DNA of 5,127 nucleotides. Source: Bacillota bacterium (lineage in GTDB: Bacteria; Bacillota; Dehalobacteriia; UBA4068; UBA4997). The notes below the pieces were generated by a model. That model ran no database searches. It worked only from the letters and a program-made list of their open reading frames with translations, and was not told the origin of the DNA. Of this stretch, positions 1 to 4,929 are shown piece after piece. Position numbers and translations under genes: made by a program. Positions within the stretch are counted from its first letter, which is position 1; each line of letters opens with the position of its first letter. Location: the NCBI GenBank assembly GCA_017398165.1, contig JAFQHB010000161.1, positions 1-5,127 on the forward strand, read 5' to 3'.

Positions 1-1
1 C

Positions 2-226
2 GTCGTCAAGAAAAACGATAATATCTATCAGCTTGCCAAATGCTTCGATATCAGTATGAAAGAGCTTTTGCAGGTCAATCCCCATATCCAGAATCCCGAT
101 ATGATCTACCCTGGCGATAAGATCTTCATCCCGCGCCAGCGTTCCAATATCAATCTCTCTACCCTCAATGCCGGTAGCCGCGATGGCATCCGCTACTGCC
201 CTACCTGCGGCTCAAAGCTTGGCTGA
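2..226 (+). CDS. LysM-domain protein with C-terminal CPTCG tail (3' part only)
   Basis: The last 74 codons of a gene that begins left of the window; the frame is open from base 2 and ends in TGA. Visible residues 1-46 form most of a LysM domain: the N-terminal KKNDNIYQLAKCFDIS stretch corresponds to the usual GDTLxxIAxxFxVS pattern, followed by the hallmark NPHIQNPDMIYPGDKIFIP. LysM modules bind N-acetylglucosamine-containing glycans such as peptidoglycan, so a cell-envelope or spore-coat role is plausible, but any signal peptide or catalytic domain lies outside the window. After a linker of about 19 residues the chain ends in YCPTCGSKLG, a CPxCG zinc knuckle. Only one Cys pair is seen, so a complete zinc ribbon would need a second pair upstream or dimerisation. 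The gene converges on the trmD operon and has its own terminator. The domain call is strong; the protein's full identity is unknown. Confidence 0.85.
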   Translation, partial: VVKKNDNIYQLAKCFDISMKELLQVNPHIQNPDMIYPGDKIFIPRQRSNINLSTLNAGSRDGIRYCPTCGSKLG

Positions 227-227
227 A

Positions 228-285
228 ATAAGCAAGCCGGAAGCGCCACCACAGGCCACCTTCCGGCTTGCTTATACTTTTTATT
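228..285 (+). terminator. Rho-independent terminator of the LysM gene
   Basis: A perfect 16-bp inverted repeat (left arm 228-243, right arm 260-275, core AAGCAAGCCGGAAG) with a 16-nt loop begins two bases after the LysM stop codon and is followed by the T-rich run ACTTTTTATT. Stem, spacing and T-tract are those of a strong intrinsic terminator for the plus-strand gene. Confidence 0.93.
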
Positions 286-321
286 CAGGAATTTAGGGCA
301 GCGCGATTCCCCTCTCTATAA

Positions 322-373
322 CGATAAAAAACACCCTGAATCAGCATCCAACGATGCCAACCCAGAGTGTTTT
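322..373 (-). terminator. Rho-independent terminator ending the ylxM-trmD operon
   Basis: Read on the minus strand, AAAACACTCTG (373-363) pairs with CAGGGTGTTTT (338-328) through one G-U wobble. The stem continues through G-U-rich pairs to an apical GCATC/GATGC stem with a GTTG loop, so nearly the whole of 328-373 folds into one hairpin. It is followed on the minus strand by a run of six T (331-326), part of it within the stem base. It starts about 10 bases after the trmD stop codon. The plus-strand copy is also followed by a short T run, so it may act in both directions. Confidence 0.88.
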
Positions 374-383
374 ATACCAATCC

Positions 384-1700
384 CTAAAATCTCTCGTCAA
401 AGTGCGCGCCGCCCTCACCAAACAGGCGATCCAGCACAATGGAAACCGCACTGCGCACCGAAAGATGATTATACGCCCCGGCGCCATATACCGGCCGCAA
501 AACGTAATCCACAGTATCCATCAATTCATCAGTCAGACCCCAACCGGTACCAAAAAGCAGCAGACACGGCCGGTCACTCTCAGCGATCATCCGGCGCATA
601 GTGCTGTAATCCCGCATTTTGGGGTGTGCCTTGGCCGAGGTCGCGATCAACAGCGGCTTCTGCCCGGTCTGCTCCTCAATACCGCGCACCGCAGCAGCGA
701 TACTGTCACAAACCGTGATATGATTCAGTGCGCTCTGGCGATCTGGGTTATAGCGCGCACCAAAGCCGTGCTGCCAATGCTCCAGCAGCGTATTTATCAG
801 CTTCTTCTGATCCTCGGCCGGCTGCACCAGATAATATCCCCGCAGGCCAAAGGTCAGCGAAGCGCGGGCGATATCGTGAATATCCAGATTAGTGACCGAG
901 GTATTGATGACCTCGTGCTTTTTATTATAGACAGGGTAATGGATCAGCGAAAGCCACACACCAGGCCCCTCCGGGCGTTCCGCGCGGATATCATCCAGTA
1001 TCTGCTTGTCCTCATCCGTCAGATAGGCCCTGCTCAACAGGTCGGGCCGGCGCTCCAGCGTGCGGCGCAGGCTCTGCTCCCGCCGCCAGCGGCGGATATG
1101 CTGGTGGTTGCCCTCCTGCAGCACCTCCGGCACCTTCATCCCGTTGAATTCCGGCGGACGGGTGTACTGCGGGTATTCCAGCAGGTTTTCGCTGAAGCTT
1201 TCCTCCTGGCTGGATTCATCGTGCCCCAGCGCCCCCGGCAGCAGGCGGATAACAGCATCCGACATAATCATCGCCGGCAGCTCGCCGCCGGTCAGCACAT
1301 AATCCCCCACCGAATATACGTCGGTGGCCAGTGCATCCTCTACCCGCTGGTCGATACCCTCGTAATGCCCGCAGATAAAGATGATCTGCTCGGCACGGCT
1401 CAGTTCTTCGGCCGCCCGCTGGTCAAATTTGCGCCCGGCCGGGCTGGTAATGACCACCCGCGCATTCGGCGTACGCCGCAGGTCTTCGATCGCCTCAAAA
1501 AGCGGCTCGGGCTTCATAACCATACCGGCACCGCCGCCATAAAGCTTATCGTCGGTCAGGCCGTGCTTGGGGCCGGTATAATCACGGATATTCTTGACGT
1601 TCAGCTCCACCAGACCTTTTTTGGCGGCACGCGCCACAATACTGTGCTCCAGCGGTGCAAACATCTCCGGGAAGAGTGTCAGTATATCTATACGCATCAT
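384..1700 (-). CDS. trmD: TrmD tRNA (guanine37-N1)-methyltransferase fused to a TM1570-type SPOUT RNA methyltransferase
   Basis: 438 residues, against about 240-250 for ordinary TrmD. Residues 1-237 are a full TrmD, which makes m1G37 in tRNAs with G at position 36 and so prevents +1 frameshifting. Visible motifs are YGGGAGMVMKPEP (54-66), GHYEGIDQR (111-119), the knot segment SVGDYVLTGGELPA (130-143), R152, LLEYPQYTRPPEF (173-185) and GNHQHIRRWR (197-206). A linker of about 10 residues leads to a second SPOUT domain (248-438) of the PF09936/TM1570 family: LIHYPVYNKK (252-261), TSVTNLDIHDIAR (267-279), FGTGWGL (383-389) and the knot end LRPVYGAGAYNHLSVRSA (401-418). The second domain's substrate is not known to me. 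The position aligned with catalytic Asp169 of H. influenzae TrmD is Glu167. The start overlaps the rimM stop (ATGA) and has GGAGG 10 bases upstream; Met2, at 1697, is the alternative start and matches the family's usual MRIDIL. It is the last gene of the operon; rplS, often next, is missing. Confidence 0.95.
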   Translation of the reverse strand: MMRIDILTLFPEMFAPLEHSIVARAAKKGLVELNVKNIRDYTGPKHGLTDDKLYGGGAGMVMKPEPLFEAIEDLRRTPNARVVITSPAGRKFDQRAAEELSRAEQIIFICGHYEGIDQRVEDALATDVYSVGDYVLTGGELPAMIMSDAVIRLLPGALGHDESSQEESFSENLLEYPQYTRPPEFNGMKVPEVLQEGNHQHIRRWRREQSLRRTLERRPDLLSRAYLTDEDKQILDDIRAERPEGPGVWLSLIHYPVYNKKHEVINTSVTNLDIHDIARASLTFGLRGYYLVQPAEDQKKLINTLLEHWQHGFGARYNPDRQSALNHITVCDSIAAAVRGIEEQTGQKPLLIATSAKAHPKMRDYSTMRRMIAESDRPCLLLFGTGWGLTDELMDTVDYVLRPVYGAGAYNHLSVRSAVSIVLDRLFGEGGAHFDERF

Positions 1701-2227
1701 TCCAGCAGACCCTCCGGAATATTCACATACATACGCCCAGCCGCCAGATCTACCTGCTGCACACAGCTTTTCAGAGCCGGCAGCAGTATCTCAGGGTGCT
1801 TGCTGCCCGGTGCGCCCTTGATGATATAAACGTCATTGGCACCGGTCTGCATTACCTCGGTCAGCTCACCCAGCAGGGTATCCCCCTCATAGACCTGCAG
1901 TCCGACCAGTTGGAAATGATAATACTCACCCTCCGGCAGCTCCGGCAGAGTATCACGCGGCACCAGCAGATAAGTGTGCAGCAGATTCTGGGCAGCATCA
2001 CGATCCTCAATGCCATCCAGAGAGAGCAGATACAGCCCCTTGTGCTGCGACGCCGCCAATACCCTGACAGTACGCCCCTGCTTCTCCAGATACAGCTCCG
2101 CCCCGGTGGCGAAGCGGATCTCCGGGTAATCCGTCAGGGATTCTACCTTTACCTGCCCGCGGATGCCGTGCGCACCGGTGATCTCTCCAACAATGATCAT
2201 CTGCCCGCTTTTCATATCTTTACTCAT
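1697..2227 (-). CDS. rimM: Ribosome maturation factor RimM
   Basis: 176 residues, normal length for RimM. RimM binds S19 and helps mature the 3' (head) domain of the 30S subunit. The N-terminal beta-barrel domain (about 10-92) opens with VGEITGAHGIRGQVKV (13-28), the family signature. The C-terminal PRC barrel (about 101-176) shows YYHFQLVGLQVY (102-113), GANDVYIIK (129-137), EILLPALKSCVQQVDL (146-161) and the typical GLL ending. The start at 2227 is supported by GGAG eight bases upstream; Met5 and Met10 are less well placed. The 3' end overlaps trmD by four bases, which suggests translational coupling. Upstream lies the longest gap of the operon (152 bases after khpA), with a hairpin and a tandem array that may set rimM-trmD expression apart from the genes before it. 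Confidence 0.96.
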   Translation of the reverse strand: MSKDMKSGQMIIVGEITGAHGIRGQVKVESLTDYPEIRFATGAELYLEKQGRTVRVLAASQHKGLYLLSLDGIEDRDAAQNLLHTYLLVPRDTLPELPEGEYYHFQLVGLQVYEGDTLLGELTEVMQTGANDVYIIKGAPGSKHPEILLPALKSCVQQVDLAAGRMYVNIPEGLLE

Positions 2228-2228
2228 T

Positions 2229-2239
2229 GAGATATCTCC
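2229..2239 (-). promoter_or_regulatory. rimM ribosome binding site within a GAGATATCTC palindrome
   Basis: On the minus strand GGAG (2239-2236) sits eight bases before the rimM ATG. Its last three bases open the perfect 10-bp palindrome GAGATATCTC (2229-2238), which could form a weak 3-bp stem (GAG/CTC, ATAT loop) over part of the SD. The SD call decides the rimM start; any regulatory effect of the palindrome is conjecture. Confidence 0.6.
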
Positions 2240-2246
2240 ATTCTGT

Positions 2247-2310
2247 GATATTCACCGCTTTATGATATTTACTGCTTTATGCTATTTACTGCCGGCGATA
2301 AATTTACCGC
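2247..2310 (-). repeat. Short tandem array, about 17-nt period, in the khpA-rimM spacer
   Basis: On the plus strand the 10-mer TATTTACTGC, or close variants, recurs at 2249 (TATTCACCGC), 2266 (TATTTACTGC), 2283 (TATTTACTGC) and 2301 (AATTTACCGC), with spacings of 17, 17 and 18. Two full 17-nt units, 2247-2263 and 2264-2280, match at 15 of 17 positions. In the transcript the motif reads GCAGUAAAUA. The array ends just before the rimM SD. The repeats are visible directly; their role is unknown, and simple slippage duplication in a non-coding spacer is possible. Confidence 0.7.
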
Positions 2311-2315
2311 CAACA

Positions 2316-2351
2316 ATAAACGGGAGAACCGCCGAAGGCTCTCCCGTTTAT
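2316..2351 (-). terminator. Intra-operon hairpin after khpA (weak terminator, attenuator or processing site)
   Basis: A perfect 12-bp inverted repeat (2316-2327 with 2340-2351, core AAACGGGAGA/TCTCCCGTTT) with a 12-nt loop that on the minus strand contains CTTCGG, a stable UUCG-type tetraloop sequence. It lies 28 bases after the khpA stop. On the minus strand the stem runs into GTTTATTGTTGG, a broken U-rich stretch rather than a solid T-tract, so termination is probably partial. Such an element could lower rimM-trmD mRNA relative to rpsP-khpA, or stabilise the upstream mRNA 3' end. The hairpin is certain; its function is inferred. Confidence 0.65.
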
Positions 2352-2379
2352 ACTGTTATTGTCCAGACACCGACAGCGC

Positions 2380-2610
2380 CTAAACAATCTCCAATTCGGC
2401 TTTTTTGCCTTCTGTGCTGGCCGCGGCTTTCAAGACAGTACGCATAGCCTTGGCGATGCGCCCTTTCTTGCCGATCACCTTACCGGTGTCCTCCTTAGCC
2501 GTATGCAGCTCCAGAGTGACGGTATCATTGTCACCGCTGGTCTCGACCACCTCCACAGCCTCGGGCTGTGTCACAAGGGATTTGGCGATGTGTTCGATCA
2601 ATTCTTTCAT
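2380..2610 (-). CDS. khpA: KhpA-type single KH-domain RNA-binding protein
   Basis: 76 residues, the usual size for this family (YlqC/KhpA). A single type II KH domain fills the protein. The RNA-binding GxxG loop is G47-K-K-G50 inside GKVIGKKGRIAKAMR (43-57), preceded by the beta strand TVTLELHTA (30-38) and followed by the helix AMRTVLKAAAS. In Gram-positive bacteria KhpA pairs with KhpB (Jag/EloR) and binds many RNAs, with effects on cell division and elongation in streptococci; the partner would be encoded elsewhere. GGGAG nine bases before the ATG supports the start. It follows rpsP by 29 bases, its standard position in Bacillota and Thermotoga operons, so co-transcription with S16 is expected. 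Confidence 0.95.
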   Translation of the reverse strand: MKELIEHIAKSLVTQPEAVEVVETSGDNDTVTLELHTAKEDTGKVIGKKGRIAKAMRTVLKAAASTEGKKAELEIV

Positions 2611-2639
2611 ATCTCAGGTCTCCCTATTGTTCGGTCGGA

Positions 2640-2897
2640 TTATTTGGAGCGCTTAGCCCAGATACCGGTCTGCTTCAGCAGATTTTTCACAGTCTCAGAG
2701 GGTTCAGCACCGGTGTTCAGCCATTTCAGAGCTTTCTCCTCATCGATTTTGATCTCAGTGGGCTCAGAAATGGGGTTGTAATAACCGATCTCTTCAATGA
2801 AACGGCCGTCACGAGGGCTGCGGGAATCAGCAACCACTACACGATAGAAAGGAGCTTTCTTCGCACCCATGCGGCGCAGACGAATTTTCGTTGCCAT
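2640..2897 (-). CDS. rpsP: 30S ribosomal protein S16
   Basis: 85 residues starting MATKIRLRRMG, the standard S16 N-terminus. The body shows the conserved KKAPFYRVVVADSRSPRDGRF stretch (about 14-33) and IEEIGYYNP, with WLNTGAEPSETVKNLL (about 60-75) near the C-terminus. S16 binds the 5' domain of 16S rRNA early in 30S assembly. The open frame extends three codons further up to a GTG, but that GTG lies inside the SD; the ATG at 2897 lies at ideal spacing from it and gives the family's usual start. It sits 77 bases after ffh and 29 bases before khpA, at the point where the operon passes from SRP genes to ribosome-related genes. Confidence 0.97.
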   Translation of the reverse strand: MATKIRLRRMGAKKAPFYRVVVADSRSPRDGRFIEEIGYYNPISEPTEIKIDEEKALKWLNTGAEPSETVKNLLKQTGIWAKRSK

Positions 2898-2901
2898 TAG
2901 T

Positions 2902-2911
2902 ATCACCTCCC
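2902..2911 (-). promoter_or_regulatory. Near-perfect Shine-Dalgarno of rpsP
   Basis: The minus strand reads GGGAGGTGAT, matching nine of ten bases of the full anti-SD complement AGGAGGTGAT. The GGAGG core ends eight bases before the rpsP ATG. It is the strongest ribosome binding site in the window, fitting a highly translated ribosomal protein, and it rules out the upstream GTG as start. Confidence 0.85.
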
Positions 2912-2974
2912 GGATAAGAAATGCTATATATTAAGAAACAAACTATAAACTGATTAAGAAACTAAAAACCTGCT

Positions 2975-4399
2975 CTATTTGCCGCCCAAAAACTTCGAGA
3001 ACATATTCCCGATACCACCGGGACGCATCGGCGATCTGCCGCTGCTTTTCTTCTTGCCGTTCTTCTTGGTGCGGTCTTTGTGCAGATGCTTGCCTTTCAG
3101 CATACCGGACGAATTGAGCTTTTTCATCATTTTACGCATCTCGTCAAATTGCTTCAGCAATCTGTTGACCTGCTGTACCGAAGTACCGCTGCCTCTGGCG
3201 ATACGCTGGCGGCGCGAAGCGTTGATGATGCTGGGATCCTGCCGCTCCCTGGGCGTCATCGAAAGCACGATAGCCTCGATACGCGCCATTTCTTTCTCGT
3301 CTATCTCGATATCCTTGAGCTGCTTGCCGATACCGGGTATCATAGAGATCATTTCCTTCATGTCACCCATTTTGCGTATCTGCGCCATCTGGTCGAGGAA
3401 GTCATCCAGCGTGTAATTGGCACTGCGGATCTTGGCCTCCATCTCCTTGGCCTTCTGCTCGTCGAGGTTAGCCTGCGCCTTTTCGATCAGCGTCAGCACG
3501 TCGCCCATACCGAGTATCCGCGAAGCCATACGATCCGGGTAGAAAAGCTCCATCGCATCCAGCTTCTCACCCATACCGACAAACTTGATCGGCTTGCCGG
3601 TGACGGCCTTGGCCGAAAGTGCTGCGCCACCTCTGGTATCGCCGTCCATCTTGGTCAATACCAGACCGTCAATGCCCAGCTCCCCGTTAAAGGTCTCCGC
3701 TACCTTGATAGCGTCCTGACCGGCCATCGCGTCGACAACCAGCAAAATTTCGTCCGGCTCGACGGCAGCCTTGATATCTTTCAGCTCCTGCATCAATGTC
3801 TCATCGATATGCAGTCGGCCTGCCGTATCGATCAGCACCATATCGTGCGAATTCTGCTTTGCGTGTTCTACACCGCGGCGGGCGATCTCCACCGGGCTTA
3901 CCTTATCCCCCAGCGAAAATACCGGTATTCCGGTCTGCTCACCGAGGACTTCCAGCTGTTTGATAGCGGCCGGACGGTAAATATCACCGGCCACCAACAG
4001 CGGGCGTTTATGTTTCTTCTTGAAGATGCTGGCGATCTTGGCTACCGATGTAGTCTTACCGGTACCCTGCAGGCCGACCATCATCACGATAGTAGGCGGC
4101 TTGGATGCCATATTGATCTCAGCGTGTTCCGAGCCCATCAGAGTCGTCAGCTCTTCCTGGACTATCTTGATAACCTGCTGACCGGGTGTCAGGCTCTCCA
4201 GAATATCTGCACCGAGCGCCCGCTCCTTTACTGTCGCTACGAAATCCTTAACGACCTTATAGCTTACGTCGGCCTCCAACAGCGCCATACGCACCGTGCG
4301 CATCGCTTCGTTGATATCAGCCTCGGTCAGCTTACCCTTATTAGTCAGCTTTTTGAAAGTTTCCTGTAATCTGTCAGCCAGATTGCCAAAAACTGCCAC
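2975..4399 (-). CDS. ffh: Signal recognition particle protein Ffh (SRP54 GTPase)
   Basis: 474 residues, slightly long for Ffh (about 445-455 in many relatives). Ffh binds 4.5S/6S SRP RNA and signal sequences of nascent membrane and secreted proteins and, with FtsY, delivers ribosomes to SecYEG. The N domain is about 1-95. The G domain shows G1 GLQGTGKTT (109-117), AGDIYRPAA (137-145), DTAGR (191-195), TKMDGD (249-254) and the closing GMGEKLDAM (275-283). The M domain (about 327-434) is Met-rich, with the RNA-binding SRRQRIARGSG (395-405) and helix VNRLLKQFDEMRKMMKK. A lysine-rich tail of about 40 residues follows. The start codon is GTG, giving MAVFGNLADRLQ; its SD (AGAAGTGAG) is weak compared with other genes here. 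It lies 49 bases after ylxM, its usual partner. Confidence 0.98.
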   Translation of the reverse strand: MAVFGNLADRLQETFKKLTNKGKLTEADINEAMRTVRMALLEADVSYKVVKDFVATVKERALGADILESLTPGQQVIKIVQEELTTLMGSEHAEINMASKPPTIVMMVGLQGTGKTTSVAKIASIFKKKHKRPLLVAGDIYRPAAIKQLEVLGEQTGIPVFSLGDKVSPVEIARRGVEHAKQNSHDMVLIDTAGRLHIDETLMQELKDIKAAVEPDEILLVVDAMAGQDAIKVAETFNGELGIDGLVLTKMDGDTRGGAALSAKAVTGKPIKFVGMGEKLDAMELFYPDRMASRILGMGDVLTLIEKAQANLDEQKAKEMEAKIRSANYTLDDFLDQMAQIRKMGDMKEMISMIPGIGKQLKDIEIDEKEMARIEAIVLSMTPRERQDPSIINASRRQRIARGSGTSVQQVNRLLKQFDEMRKMMKKLNSSGMLKGKHLHKDRTKKNGKKKSSGRSPMRPGGIGNMFSKFLGGK

Positions 4400-4448
4400 T
4401 ATCTCACTTCTTTCTGAGCAATAGCATTAAGTAAGTATCTGCGATCCG

Positions 4449-4778
4449 CTAATCAGCCAGCATACCGCTCAGCACATCCCGTGCCCCTGCGACAGCCTGC
4501 CAGTCCCCCGCCATCTCGGCAGCCGCCAGATCCCTCACGATCTGTTTTTCTGCCTCATACCGGCGCACCAGCCCGAGCTTCTCATCATACTCCCGCAGCA
4601 GCTCCTCACTGCGACGCTGGGTATCATACACGGCCTGACGGCTGATATTCAGCATATTCGCCACCTCTCCCAACGAGAGATCCTCATTATATATCAGATC
4701 CAGCGTCTGCTGCTGTTTTTCCGTCAGCAGAGAGCCATATACGTCAAAGAGCAGCAGCCTGTTGCCAAGCTTATCCAT
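4449..4778 (-). CDS. ylxM: YlxM (UPF0122) HTH protein of the SRP operon
   Basis: 109 residues from the ATG at 4778. The sequence matches the UPF0122/YlxM family: LLLFDVYGSLLTEKQQQTLDLIY near the N-terminus, then a sigma-70 region 4-like helix-turn-helix, LSLGEVANMLNISRQAVYD, followed by a charged coiled helix (SEELLREYDEKLGLV). YlxM proteins are encoded next to ffh across Bacillota and are thought to modulate SRP; in streptococci YlxM binds SRP components and affects their GTPase activity. The HTH could contact nucleic acid, but direct DNA regulation has not been shown to my knowledge. The frame extends three codons up to a GTG, but that codon overlaps the GGAGG SD; the ATG eight bases after GGAGG is the better start. 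First gene of the operon, behind a consensus promoter. Confidence 0.94.
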   Translation of the reverse strand: MDKLGNRLLLFDVYGSLLTEKQQQTLDLIYNEDLSLGEVANMLNISRQAVYDTQRRSEELLREYDEKLGLVRRYEAEKQIVRDLAAAEMAGDWQAVAGARDVLSGMLAD

Positions 4779-4786
4779 CCGCAGCA

Positions 4787-4803
4787 CCTCCGGGCATTAG
4801 CCC
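4787..4803 (-). promoter_or_regulatory. ylxM Shine-Dalgarno with abutting leader hairpin
   Basis: On the minus strand GGAGG (4791-4787) is the SD of ylxM. Directly before it, with no spacer, is a small hairpin, GGGC-TAAT-GCCC (4803-4792). The SD decides the ATG at 4778 over the in-frame GTG at 4787. The hairpin has only four G-C pairs; it leaves the SD unpaired and might keep it accessible. Regulation is not shown. Confidence 0.6.
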
Positions 4804-4842
4804 CCATACTCACAGCCTACGCAGAGTCCGGCTTTTACTTAC

Positions 4843-4878
4843 CTTTGGCATTATATCACAAGGCCCGATAGCTGTCAA
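4843..4878 (-). promoter_or_regulatory. Consensus sigma-A promoter of the ylxM-trmD operon
   Basis: On the minus strand TTGACA (4878-4873), a 17-base spacer and TATAAT (4855-4850) are both perfect consensus hexamers at optimal spacing. The spacer ends in TGA, giving an extended -10 element (TGATATAAT). Transcription should start near 4843, leaving a leader of about 65 bases before ylxM. This is the only convincing promoter I see in the window and probably drives the whole six-gene operon. Confidence 0.93.
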
Positions 4879-4929
4879 GCATTTTTCCTTAACACCCGCA
4901 AAATTTTTCCGCCATCTTTACCCGACCTG

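Noticed and set aside
354..1829. A 491-codon plus-strand open frame antisense to trmD
   Set aside because: It lies wholly over trmD and the rimM end, has no recognisable domain or SD, and its composition is that expected from the complement of a codon-biased gene.
1655..2230. A 191-codon plus-strand frame over rimM
   Set aside because: It is a shadow of rimM, which has a complete RimM/PRC-barrel sequence and a good SD on the minus strand.
2296..2313. GGCGGTAAATTTATCGCC near-palindrome in the khpA-rimM spacer as a protein operator
   Set aside because: It is symmetric apart from one wobble pair, but it matches no operator I recognise and is partly explained by the tandem array; kept only as part of the spacer description.
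2665..2690. TCTGC-TTCA-GCAGA hairpin followed by five T on the plus strand, terminator-like
   Set aside because: The stem is only five pairs, it lies inside the rpsP coding sequence, and no plus-strand transcript is expected here.
3080..4369. A 429-codon plus-strand open frame antisense to ffh
   Set aside because: The opposite strand encodes a full, motif-perfect Ffh; the antisense product resembles no protein family I know and starts without an SD.
4700..4822. Small out-of-frame ATG frame (about 27 codons) starting in the ylxM leader and overlapping ylxM
   Set aside because: It has no convincing SD and a Cys-rich chance-like product; the ylxM start with GGAGG accounts for the region.
4879..4929. 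GGAAAAATTTTGCGG stretch as a terminator for the CmpB-like gene
   Set aside because: The symmetry is limited to an AT core; the flanking G/C bases do not pair into a stem, so it does not meet the form of an intrinsic terminator.
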